Program-made: the position numbers and the translations under genes
Notes under the pieces: model-generated
Database searches by the model: none
What the model saw: the letters and a program-made list of their open reading frames with translations, nothing else
Told to the model about the DNA's origin: nothing
In this document: piece after piece, positions 34,884 through 42,959 of the stretch
Numbering within the stretch: the stretch's first letter is position 1
How the letters are laid out: each line of letters begins with the position of its first letter
NCBI RefSeq assembly: GCF_003148825.1
Contig: NZ_QGGZ01000001.1
Span: 620,001 to 684,000 of the forward strand
Reading direction: 5' to 3'
Source of the DNA: Streptomyces sp. CG 926
GTDB lineage: Bacteria > Actinomycetota > Actinomycetes > Streptomycetales > Streptomycetaceae
DNA: 64,000 nt

Positions 34884-36902
34884 ATGAGCATCGGTGAGAT
34901 CCTCGCGGTGCTCCGGCGCCGCTGGTACGTGATGGTGCCGCTGACGCTGATCAGCCTGCTCGCGGGGGCGCACCTGTACCGTTCGGTGCCGGTGGCCTAC
35001 CAGTCGCAGAGCTCGGTGGCGCTGCTCGACTCCACGGCGGTGGCCGAACTGGCCCCCGCCTTCGGCAATCCCATCGCGAACGCCGGCGGTTCGCTGGTGG
35101 TGACCGCGGACGTGCTGATCAGGACGCTGTCGGGGACGGACGCGGCGCGGGACCTGCAGGGCATCGGCGTGACCGATCCCTACACGGTCGGCTTCGCCGC
35201 GAACACCTCGGGGCCGATGCTCACCCTGACCGTCACGGGGACCGACCGGGCGAACGTGCTGGAGGAGACCAACAAGCTGACGGCCTTCGCCGGGGAGACG
35301 CTCAACGCGCTCCAGGCGGCGGCCAAGGTCAAGCCTGCCTACATGGTGCAGACGGCTCCGGTGGTGCTGCCGCAGACCCCGGTGCCGCAGATGAAGAGCC
35401 GCTACCAGCAGGTGCTGGGCGTCGTCATCCTGGGCACCACCGCCGCCTTCGTCCTGTCCTTCCTGACGGACAGCCTGCTCGCGGCGCTACGGCGCAGGCG
35501 CGCGGCCGGGGCCGCCCCGGCCCGGGGGCGCGGGCGCCGTAAGCCGTGGGGGCGGCAGCTGGACGCGACCGCCCTGCTGAGCGGCTATCTGGCGTTGGCC
35601 TTCTTCATCCCCTCGAACCTGACCCTGCCGGGGATGGGCGGCGTGGGGACCCCGGCCAACGTGTTCGCGCTCCTGTGCCTGTTCTGGTACCTGGCGGCCT
35701 GGATCACCGGCCGGATCCGGCCGGCTCCCGGTACCCGGCTGCCGCGGGTAATGATGTGCCTGCTGGCCTTCTCCGTACTGGGCTCCTACCTCGCGAACGC
35801 GATGCGCGGCAGCTCGCACAAGGAGATCCTGGCGGCGGACCGCGGGCTGATCGGGCTGCTGGTCTGGGTGTCCCTGGTGGTGCTGGTCTCCGCGGGGATC
35901 CAGGACCGCGAGCGCCTGGACGTGCTGTTGCGCCGGGCCGTGGTGATGGGGTCGGTGGTGGCCGCCATCGGCTTCTACGACTTCTTCACGGCGACGAACG
36001 TCGCCGACAGCATCAGCATCCCGGGCCTGCAGTCGAGCGTCGCCCAGATCACCACCCTGGACCGGGGTTCCTTCACCCGGCCGCGGGCCACGACGGCGCA
36101 GCCCCTGGAGTTCGGCGGGATGCTCGCGATCCTGCTGCCCTTCGCCGTGCAGCAGGCCTTCGATCCGGTACGGCGGCACCTGCGCGCCTGGCGCCGCTGG
36201 GCGCCGGTGGCGCTGATGGGGGGCGCGCTGCCGCTGACGGTGTCACGGACCTCCATCATCGGGGCACTCATCGTGGTCCTGGTGATGGTGCTGCGCTGGA
36301 AGCCGGAACGACGGTGGGCCGCGATCGGGTTGCTGATGGGCTCCGTGGCCTGCTTCAAGGTGATCATCCCTGGGTTGATCGGCACCATCACGGCGCTCTT
36401 CGCCTCGTTCGTGTCGAACTCCGACAGCAGCACCCAGGCCCGTACCGTCAAGTACAGCGCGATCGTCCCCTACCTCACCGAACGGCCTTTGTTCGGGAGG
36501 GGTTTCGGGACCTTCCTGCCCGAGCTGTTCTTCTTCACCGACAACCAGTACATGCTCACCCTGGCGGAGATGGGCCTCGTGGGGCTGCTCGCCCTCCTGG
36601 TCCTGTTGTTCGCCGGGATCCACCAGGGCGGTGCCATCCGCCGACTGGCCCGCACCGAGTCCGACCGGGAGCTGGGGCAGGCCTTCTTCGCCTCCGCCCT
36701 GGTCTCCCTGGTCATCGCCGCCACCTTCGACGCCCTCAGCTTCCCGATGTTCGCCGGGGTGTTCTTCCTGACGATCGCCGCCGGAGGCAGCTACCTCGGG
36801 TTCATCCGGCGTACGACGCCGGAACCCTCGACCGTGGAGTCCCCATGCAGTTCGACCAGCCCGCAGCCGACCGCCGACCGGAGCCGGGTGCCGGCCCGAT
36901 AG
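34884..36902 (+). CDS. Wzz-like domain fused to O-antigen ligase/polymerase (Wzy/WaaL-like)
   Basis: A 672-residue membrane protein. Residues 1-205 form a chain-length-determinant unit: RRRWYVMVP opening, helix 1 at about 18-36, extracellular part, helix 2 at about 177-197. A basic linker (RRRRAAG to RGRGRRKPWG) leads into a second unit (about 215-640) of roughly ten or more membrane helices. This unit has the large loop and the FGRGFGTFLPE segment of the O-antigen ligase/Wzy family, including RTVKYSAIVPYL. The ATG at 34884 follows GGGGGGTG. The end overlaps the next gene by 58 nt. Co-polymerase and polymerase in one chain is unusual; normally they are separate proteins. Confidence 0.87.
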   Translation: MSIGEILAVLRRRWYVMVPLTLISLLAGAHLYRSVPVAYQSQSSVALLDSTAVAELAPAFGNPIANAGGSLVVTADVLIRTLSGTDAARDLQGIGVTDPYTVGFAANTSGPMLTLTVTGTDRANVLEETNKLTAFAGETLNALQAAAKVKPAYMVQTAPVVLPQTPVPQMKSRYQQVLGVVILGTTAAFVLSFLTDSLLAALRRRRAAGAAPARGRGRRKPWGRQLDATALLSGYLALAFFIPSNLTLPGMGGVGTPANVFALLCLFWYLAAWITGRIRPAPGTRLPRVMMCLLAFSVLGSYLANAMRGSSHKEILAADRGLIGLLVWVSLVVLVSAGIQDRERLDVLLRRAVVMGSVVAAIGFYDFFTATNVADSISIPGLQSSVAQITTLDRGSFTRPRATTAQPLEFGGMLAILLPFAVQQAFDPVRRHLRAWRRWAPVALMGGALPLTVSRTSIIGALIVVLVMVLRWKPERRWAAIGLLMGSVACFKVIIPGLIGTITALFASFVSNSDSSTQARTVKYSAIVPYLTERPLFGRGFGTFLPELFFFTDNQYMLTLAEMGLVGLLALLVLLFAGIHQGGAIRRLARTESDRELGQAFFASALVSLVIAATFDALSFPMFAGVFFLTIAAGGSYLGFIRRTTPEPSTVESPCSSTSPQPTADRSRVPAR

Positions 36903-37819
36903 CGGTCCTCGTCGTCACCTGGAACAGCGCCGCCGTGCTCCCGGAGTTCCTGGCCTCGTTGCCCGAGGGCATGGCCGGACTCGACTGGCGCCTGGTCGTC
37001 GCCGACAACGACTCGGCCGACGGCACCGTGGAGCTGGTCCGGTCCCTGGCCCCGGACGCGACGATCGTCCGGACCGGCCGTAACGCCGGTTACGCGGCCG
37101 GGGTGAACGCCGCCCTGGGGGCCGCCGCCACGTGGGAGAGCGGCTTCCGCGCGGCCCTGGTCTGCAATCCGGACGTGCGAATGAGGCAGGGCTGCGCCAA
37201 GGTGCTCGTGGACGCGCTGGGCACCGGCGCGCCCGGTGGTGGCCGGGTCGGCATCAGCGTCCCGCTGCTGTACGAGGAGGACGGCCGTACGCTGCTGCTC
37301 TCGCTGCGCCGCGAGTCGCGGGTGACCCGGGCGCTCGGCGAGGCGGTGCTGGGCAACCGCCGGGCCGGGCGGTTCCCGCGCTGGAGCGAGATGGTCACCG
37401 ACCCGGCCGCGTACGAGCGGACGACGGTCGCGGACTGGGCGACGGGCGCGCTGATGGCACTGTCCGGGGATTGCCTGGAGGCCTGCGGGCCCTGGGACGA
37501 GTCCTTCTTCCTGTACTCGGAGGAGACCGAGTACTGCCTGCGCGCCCGCGACCTCGGCTTCGTCACCCGGCTGGAGCCCGCGGCCACGGCCACCCATCTG
37601 GGCGGGGACTCGCAGGTGTCACCGCGGTTGTGGACCCTGCTGACGCTCAACCGGGTCCGGCTCTACGGGCGACGGCACGGGACCGCGGCGACAACGGCGT
37701 TCCGGGCGGCCGTGCTGCTGCGGGAGACCTCCCGCGCGCTGCTCGGCCGGCCCGCGAGCCTGGCGGCCGCGAAGGCCCTGGCCACCCCGTCGGCGCTCCG
37801 GGCCACGCCCGGGCCGTGA
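36845..37819 (+). CDS. family 2 glycosyltransferase, rhamnosyltransferase-like
   Basis: A 324-residue GT2 resembling WbbL-type rhamnosyltransferases. AVLVVTWNSAAVLPEFL opens the fold, VADNDSADGTVEL and GRNAGYAAGVNAAL bind the nucleotide, and NPDVRM is the DxD-equivalent. DESFFLYSEETEYCLRA supplies the catalytic-base region. The ATG (GGAG upstream) lies 58 nt inside the 3' end of the polymerase-fusion gene in another frame, so expression is coupled. Ends 54 nt before the convergent bpX6-like gene, with no clear terminator between. Confidence 0.9.
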   Translation: MQFDQPAADRRPEPGAGPIAVLVVTWNSAAVLPEFLASLPEGMAGLDWRLVVADNDSADGTVELVRSLAPDATIVRTGRNAGYAAGVNAALGAAATWESGFRAALVCNPDVRMRQGCAKVLVDALGTGAPGGGRVGISVPLLYEEDGRTLLLSLRRESRVTRALGEAVLGNRRAGRFPRWSEMVTDPAAYERTTVADWATGALMALSGDCLEACGPWDESFFLYSEETEYCLRARDLGFVTRLEPAATATHLGGDSQVSPRLWTLLTLNRVRLYGRRHGTAATTAFRAAVLLRETSRALLGRPASLAAAKALATPSALRATPGP

Positions 37820-37873
37820 CACGGCGTTCCGTACGGCCGAGGTGACTCGCCCCGGGCACCCGCTTCCCCGGCC

Positions 37874-40768
37874 TCAGTCGACCGTGACGCGCAGGTTGGC
37901 GAGCAGGGTCGCGCCGTCGGGGGTGGTGGCGAGCACCCGGCTGGAGCGGTGCCAGTGGGTGACCGCGTCGGCGTGCCGGCGGATGCCCGGGGGGTGTGCG
38001 TCGGCCTGCGGGTGGAACACGGTGGCGGTGGGCGCGCAGGCCCCGCCCGCGCCGGTGTGGAGGAGCACGCCCGTACCGTCCGGGCCGGGCACCGCCAGCG
38101 CCCAGTGGTCGCCGTCGGCGATCGGCGCCTTGGGCGCGAGGCCTTCGACGCTCGGACCGTCGCCGGTCCGGGCGATCGGGCGCTCCCCGATCCAGTGCAG
38201 GTCGGTCCGGTCCGGCAGCTCGCCCTCGGGCCCGTCCGCCGGTCGCGGGTCGACGGCGAGCAGGCTTCCGGAGCCGAGCACGGCGAAGCGGCCGGGGTGG
38301 AAGGCCTCCGGGCGGGTACGGGAGCGCAGCTCCCAGCCGGGCAGGTCCCAGCGCCAGAGCTCGACGACCTGCGTGCCGTCGGGAAGCTCCGACGCCACGA
38401 CGCCCGTACATCCGGAAGGCGTCCGGGCGAGCTGTCCGACCAGCCTTTCGCCGCCGCCGAGTTCGCGCCAGACCACGGTGGGCCGGGGTGCGAGGGTGTC
38501 CAGCACCGTGATGCCGTCGTGGTCGGCCGTGATCAGGTGCCGGCCGTCGAAGGACGGGACGATCTGCTGTGCGCTCAGCGTCGTCCACGGCCGGACCGAG
38601 CGGGTGGCGAGGTCGAGCCGGGAGACTTCCCGGACCCGGCCGTAGCCGGCCACGAGCAACGCGGCGCCGCCGTGGTCGGCGAGCACCAACTGGTCGGCGG
38701 GTACATCCCAGCGGGCCTTGGTGCGGCCGTCGGCGGTGAGCAGCCGGACGCCCGCCTGGCCGCAGGCGACCAGGACCGCGCCGGAGCCGAGCAGCGCCGC
38801 GTCCAGCACCGGCAGCGTGCCGGGCCGGTCGGCGGAGGTGTGCGCCGCGGTGTGCCCGGCGGTGTGCGCCCCGGGACCGGTGCGGTGCGGCCTGGCCAGG
38901 TCGGCGGCGACCAGCGGGTCGGCCCGCTTCAGCAGCCGCTCGTGACGGGCCCCCGCGTCGCGGGCGCCGAGGGTGCCGCCGAAGCCGCCGTCCCGGACGA
39001 CCGCGCGGGCCGCCGCGGTGGCGAGCTCACGGTCCGCCGCCGGGTCGGCGGCCGGGAGTTCCGCCAGTGCGGCGGCCAGCGCCGACCGTCCGGTGGCGCC
39101 CGGATCCCCGTCGCTGTCGAGGACGGCCAGGGCGAGCGCCCTGGTCGACTCTCCGGCGCCGAGCGCCAGCAGGTACGGCAGGGCCCGGCTTCGGGTCGGC
39201 CCGCCGAGCGCGACCGCGTCACGCAGGTCGGCGACCGCCGAGGGGCGCAGCGACGCGTCGGCCCAGAGCACCTCGGCGGCGCCCAGGCGGTCGCCGGACT
39301 CCCTGCGGTGTGCGGCCCAGGCGGCGCGCAGCTCGCGGGCGGACGCCGGGTCGTCGGCCACGAGGCGCTCCACGGCGGGGGCGAACGCGGCCCGTCGGTA
39401 GGCCGTCCGGACGGCTCGCTCGCGCTCGCCGGCCTGCCACCAGAGCCGGACCACGAGGTCCGCGGCGAGGTCACGGCCCTCCGCCAGCTCGGCCGCCTGT
39501 ACGGCACGGCCGTGCCGGACCAGCAACGCGACCGCCTCGGCCGGGGCGTCCCGCAGGTCGGCGAGGACGAACGCGGCCTCGTCGATCCGCCCCTCGCGCT
39601 CCAACCCCTCGGCGGCCCGCTGGTAGAGCGCGGCGAGGTGCTGGTGCACGGTGAGGCCGGAGAGCGGCGAGACGGCCCCGGAACCACCGACCTGCGGCGT
39701 GGGGCGCAGGGCGCCCTCGAAGCGGCGGGGCAGGCCGAGAGCGAGCCAGGGTTTCCCCTCGGACGTCCGGCCGCCGGTCAGCCGGATCGCGTCGCGCAGC
39801 GCGTCCTCCCAGCGGCGCTGCTCGAACGCGGCGGTCAGCTCACGCAGGTAGCGGGCGTGCCGGCCCTGGACCAGCGCGCCGGCCGTACGCATCGTCAGAC
39901 GGGCCAGGAGTGCGTTGAACAGCGGCCGGCGGGCCCGGTCGCGCGCCGGGCCGCGCTCCGGCTCCGAGGGGGAACCGCCGGTACCGGCCACGGCGGCGGA
40001 ACCTTCCGGGCCCGCCGCGGCGCCCTTGCCGCCCTTACGGAAGTGGGCGGCGGCCGGGCCGACGGCGAACGCGAGCAGCAGCACGCCGACGTGGAGGGCG
40101 CTGCCCTGCGACCCGACGACGACGAGGAGGGGCAGCACCACGAGGAGGACGACGGCGGCGACGGCGAACGGGCCGGTCCGGGGGAAGGAGAGCGGCCGCC
40201 TCCGCCCCGCGAACGGCGCCGCCCGGCGACGGGCGGCGGCCGGGGCGTCCTCGGTGAGCCGCCGGGCCCGCTCCGACCGGGGCCCGATGCCGGCGGCAGC
40301 GCGCAGGTCGGTCCTCGGCTGCTGCGGCAGGGCCTCCACGACGGGTTCGGCCTCGGGCTCGGCGGCGCCGACCGGTCGCGGGCGGTGGAGCGTGAGCCCG
40401 GACAGGTCGAGCCACCCGGCCGGGTCCAGTTCCGTCAGTTCCGCGATCCGATGAACGACCGTCATGCCCCCTGCGGCCAGCGCGAGGTGTCCGGCGGCCG
40501 CCGCGCCGACGTCGGCTCCGAGGGTGGCCGACGCGCCGCCGGCCGTCCGTACGACGGGCAGCCCGGGAGCCCGGTCGGCGCGGATCTCCACAGGTTCGGC
40601 CGGTGTGAACAGCCATCTTCCGTCCGGAAGCAGCCGCAGCTCGGCGCCTTCCTGCCAGGACGCGAGGACACGCTCGGCGGCCTCGGCCGGGCCGATCACG
40701 GGCACGTCGAGGACGAACCCGGTGGCCGTGACGGTGGCGCGGAACGTCGCGCCCTGGGTGGCGCTCAT
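37874..40768 (-). CDS. bpX6-like membrane beta-propeller protein of a MoxR ternary conflict system
   Basis: A 964-residue protein. Residues 1-135 form a beta-rich domain (FRATVTATGFVLDVPVIG, then GRWLFTP) that I recognise as bpX6-like. A linker leads to two adjacent membrane helices (about 200-218 and 225-242). A helical TPR-like region follows (about 290-620; repeated Ala/Leu/Arg helices such as QRAAEGLEREGRIDEAAFVLADL). The end (about 640-964) consists of short beta repeats like a propeller. It is last in a four-gene operon with MoxR, and overlaps the preceding gene by ATGA. In bpX ternary systems such proteins are thought to sense or recruit clients. Domain naming is from memory; no effector domain is obvious. 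Confidence 0.78.
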   Translation of the reverse strand: MSATQGATFRATVTATGFVLDVPVIGPAEAAERVLASWQEGAELRLLPDGRWLFTPAEPVEIRADRAPGLPVVRTAGGASATLGADVGAAAAGHLALAAGGMTVVHRIAELTELDPAGWLDLSGLTLHRPRPVGAAEPEAEPVVEALPQQPRTDLRAAAGIGPRSERARRLTEDAPAAARRRAAPFAGRRRPLSFPRTGPFAVAAVVLLVVLPLLVVVGSQGSALHVGVLLLAFAVGPAAAHFRKGGKGAAAGPEGSAAVAGTGGSPSEPERGPARDRARRPLFNALLARLTMRTAGALVQGRHARYLRELTAAFEQRRWEDALRDAIRLTGGRTSEGKPWLALGLPRRFEGALRPTPQVGGSGAVSPLSGLTVHQHLAALYQRAAEGLEREGRIDEAAFVLADLRDAPAEAVALLVRHGRAVQAAELAEGRDLAADLVVRLWWQAGERERAVRTAYRRAAFAPAVERLVADDPASARELRAAWAAHRRESGDRLGAAEVLWADASLRPSAVADLRDAVALGGPTRSRALPYLLALGAGESTRALALAVLDSDGDPGATGRSALAAALAELPAADPAADRELATAAARAVVRDGGFGGTLGARDAGARHERLLKRADPLVAADLARPHRTGPGAHTAGHTAAHTSADRPGTLPVLDAALLGSGAVLVACGQAGVRLLTADGRTKARWDVPADQLVLADHGGAALLVAGYGRVREVSRLDLATRSVRPWTTLSAQQIVPSFDGRHLITADHDGITVLDTLAPRPTVVWRELGGGERLVGQLARTPSGCTGVVASELPDGTQVVELWRWDLPGWELRSRTRPEAFHPGRFAVLGSGSLLAVDPRPADGPEGELPDRTDLHWIGERPIARTGDGPSVEGLAPKAPIADGDHWALAVPGPDGTGVLLHTGAGGACAPTATVFHPQADAHPPGIRRHADAVTHWHRSSRVLATTPDGATLLANLRVTVD

Positions 40769-42468
40769 TCGGTGCCCCCGATCAAGAAGTGGATCGCGCC
40801 GGTGTTGGCGTCGCCGACCACGATCCGGCCCGGCCTGGTCTCGGTGGCGATCAGCGGCATGGAGGGGTGCACGGCCGGCGGCCCGGATCCTCCGGAAAGG
40901 CGGGTCAGGGTCCGCACACCGCCGGCGCGCACGGCGCGCACCACGAGGCCGCTGCGGCTGACGGTGATCAGCGCGGGCGCCCCCTGGTCGTGGACGAGGC
41001 CGATCACGTCGGCGTTCTCGCGGAAGGAGATGCGGCACTCCTCCCCCGAGCCGGTCCGCACCTGCCAGGTCCGGCCGTCCTGCGACCAGGCCTGGGAACC
41101 GCCGCCGTGCAGGAAGTGGCGGGCGTCGCGGGCCGCCTCGTGCAGCGGTCGGCTCTCGAGCAGCCTCGGCTCGCGGAACCGGTCGAAGTACGGCCGGTCG
41201 CCCGCTCCCCGGCCGAGCGCCCCGTCCTCGGCGACGCTGCCGTCCGGGGCGATCCGCCACCAGCGGCCGGCCAGCGGCAGCAGCAGGTCGCCGCCGGCGC
41301 GCAGCAGCGGCAGGACCGGGCGGGCGAACAGTTCCTGCGGCACGGCCTCGTCGCGGTCGACCCCGAAGGCGGCGAGGTCGGCGGTGTACCGTTCGCGTTC
41401 GCCGAGCGGCCGGCCGCTGACGTACGGGACGAGCTCGCCGCCCCGGACGTACAGGGCGATCAGGCGCCGGCCGGTCCGGCCGGCGGCGAGCACCGGCCCG
41501 GGCAGGTCGTGGCGGCGCGCCCGGACGGTGGCGGTGACGCGGGCGTCGCCGTTCGGCAGGTTGACGGCGAACAGGGTGGTGGCCTGCCGGCCCCGGGCGA
41601 GCAGGGTGCGGGCGTCGGTGGTGAAGGCGGGCAGCGCCCAGCCGGCCGCGCCGTCGGCGTCGGCGTCCGGCTGTCCGACGGTGACGGGATCGGCCCGGCG
41701 GAACTCCGCCCCGCGCAGTGCCCGTACGGCGATCTCGCTCGCGGGGAGCGGGAGTTCGGCCGTCGTACCGTCGAGCCGGACGACGACGTGGCCCGCGCCG
41801 TCGGCGGACCAACGGGCGGGCTCGCTCGTCAGGACCCTGGAGCGTGCGGGGAGACCGTCGGCGAGGCGCGGCGAGGTCAGCAGCCAGGCCTGGTCGGCGT
41901 CGTCCAGGGTGGCCAGGGCGTGCTGTACGTCCGAGGGTGTCGGGTCGGTGGGGCGGCGCGCGGTCAGCCAGGCCGGCAGCAGCTCGGCGAGTTCGCCGGT
42001 GAGCGGGCTTCCGGTCGGGTCGCCGAGGACGGCGACGACCAGTTCGGTGCCGCGCGCGGCCGCCCGGCGGTGCAGGACGAGGAGTGCGGCGAGCTGGACC
42101 AGCCGGCCCGCCCCTGCCTGGGTGGGGCCGGTGTCGACCAGGGCGGCGATCCTGCCACGGACCGCAGGGGTGCGGAACTCGGGTGCGAGGTGCAGCAGTT
42201 CGCCGTCGACGAAGCGGCGCAGGAACTCGTCCGGGTACGCGTCGGCGAGCAGCCATTCGGAGGGCAGCAGCTGGTCCGGCCGGCCCGAGCGGGTGAGGCC
42301 GCCGAGGCCGTCGGGGTCGCCGAGGACACCGGCGACGGGCTCGCGCTCGCCGACCAGGGCGTCCAGGCGGCGCAGCAACGGGCCGAAGGCGACGGCGAGT
42401 TCGGGGGTGATGGCCGAGAGGGTGCCGGCCCAGGGGGCGAGGGCGGCGGGCAGGCGGGTGGTCGTCAT
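40765..42468 (-). CDS. bpX-system protein with N-terminal vWA-like region and beta-propeller-like C-terminus
   Basis: A 567-residue soluble protein, coupled on both sides by ATGA overlaps. The N-terminal half (about 1-200) is alpha/beta, with LVQLAALLVLHRRAAARGTELVVAVLG-like alternation and LDDADQAWLLTSPRLADGL. It could be a divergent vWA region, but I see no MIDAS (DxSxS) motif. The C-terminal half (about 210-567) has repeated beta strands, e.g. RTLLARGRQATTLFAV, GRRLIALYVRGGEL, GRWWRIAPDGS and TWQVRTGSGE, suggesting a propeller. It fills the slot of the vWA/propeller component of MoxR-vWA-bpX systems. No transmembrane helix. Confidence 0.72.
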   Translation of the reverse strand: MTTTRLPAALAPWAGTLSAITPELAVAFGPLLRRLDALVGEREPVAGVLGDPDGLGGLTRSGRPDQLLPSEWLLADAYPDEFLRRFVDGELLHLAPEFRTPAVRGRIAALVDTGPTQAGAGRLVQLAALLVLHRRAAARGTELVVAVLGDPTGSPLTGELAELLPAWLTARRPTDPTPSDVQHALATLDDADQAWLLTSPRLADGLPARSRVLTSEPARWSADGAGHVVVRLDGTTAELPLPASEIAVRALRGAEFRRADPVTVGQPDADADGAAGWALPAFTTDARTLLARGRQATTLFAVNLPNGDARVTATVRARRHDLPGPVLAAGRTGRRLIALYVRGGELVPYVSGRPLGERERYTADLAAFGVDRDEAVPQELFARPVLPLLRAGGDLLLPLAGRWWRIAPDGSVAEDGALGRGAGDRPYFDRFREPRLLESRPLHEAARDARHFLHGGGSQAWSQDGRTWQVRTGSGEECRISFRENADVIGLVHDQGAPALITVSRSGLVVRAVRAGGVRTLTRLSGGSGPPAVHPSMPLIATETRPGRIVVGDANTGAIHFLIGGTE

Positions 42469-42959
42469 CGGGCGCCGTCCTCGGCTCCGTGCCGGCCGGG
42501 GCCCTCGGGCCGGAGGAAGGCGTCCAGCGCATCCGGGGAGGTGAGAGGCGTGGGCGGGTCGGCGATCAGCGCACGGCCCGGTACGAGGACGCAGAGCCGT
42601 CCCTCGGCCGCGCCGACGGCCCGGCGCCAGAGTGCGGCGGCCGGCTCGGGGCGGGCGGTGGTGGGGACCAGCAGGCCGGCGTCGCGGCCCAGGTAGCGGG
42701 CCCCGTCGGCCCACGGCAGGTCCGCCTCCGCGCCGAGGACGAGCAGCGCGCGGTCGGCGGCCGGCAGGCTCGGACCGTCGTCGGCGAGCACACCGAGGCG
42801 GGCGCCGGCACGGATCCGCTCCAGGGTCGCCGCGGCCAGGCCGGGCACCGCGTCGCCCACCGCGAGGACGGCGACCGCCGGGAGCGGGGGCTCACGGCGC
42901 TCCCACCGGAGCGGGAAGGACCGCGCGGCCGCGGGCGGGGAAGGCCGGTCGGCGCTCAC
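42465..42959 (-). CDS. small bpX5-like protein of the MoxR ternary system
   Basis: A 164-residue soluble alpha/beta protein that begins after a short disordered start with FPLRWERREPPLPAVAVLAVG. It continues with alternating strands and helices (RALLVLGAEADLPWADGARYLGRDAGL) to about residue 140, then a polar tail. I associate this sequence with the bpX5 group of small domains beside MoxR ATPases; this is recollection, not a search result. The GTG start overlaps the MoxR stop (GTGA) and its own stop overlaps the next start, so stoichiometric co-production is likely. Confidence 0.68.
   Translation of the reverse strand: MSADRPSPPAAARSFPLRWERREPPLPAVAVLAVGDAVPGLAAATLERIRAGARLGVLADDGPSLPAADRALLVLGAEADLPWADGARYLGRDAGLLVPTTARPEPAAALWRRAVGAAEGRLCVLVPGRALIADPPTPLTSPDALDAFLRPEGPGRHGAEDGAR

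Noticed and set aside
37820-37873. Possible terminator between the convergent glycosyltransferase and bpX6-like genes
   Set aside because: Only very short symmetric elements (such as CCGTACGG) are present, with no stable stem or T-run.
37949-42544. A 1531-codon plus-strand frame across the bpX genes
   Set aside because: It is antisense to overlapping, coupled genes with recognisable domains, and its product is Gly/Arg/Ala-rich without a fold.
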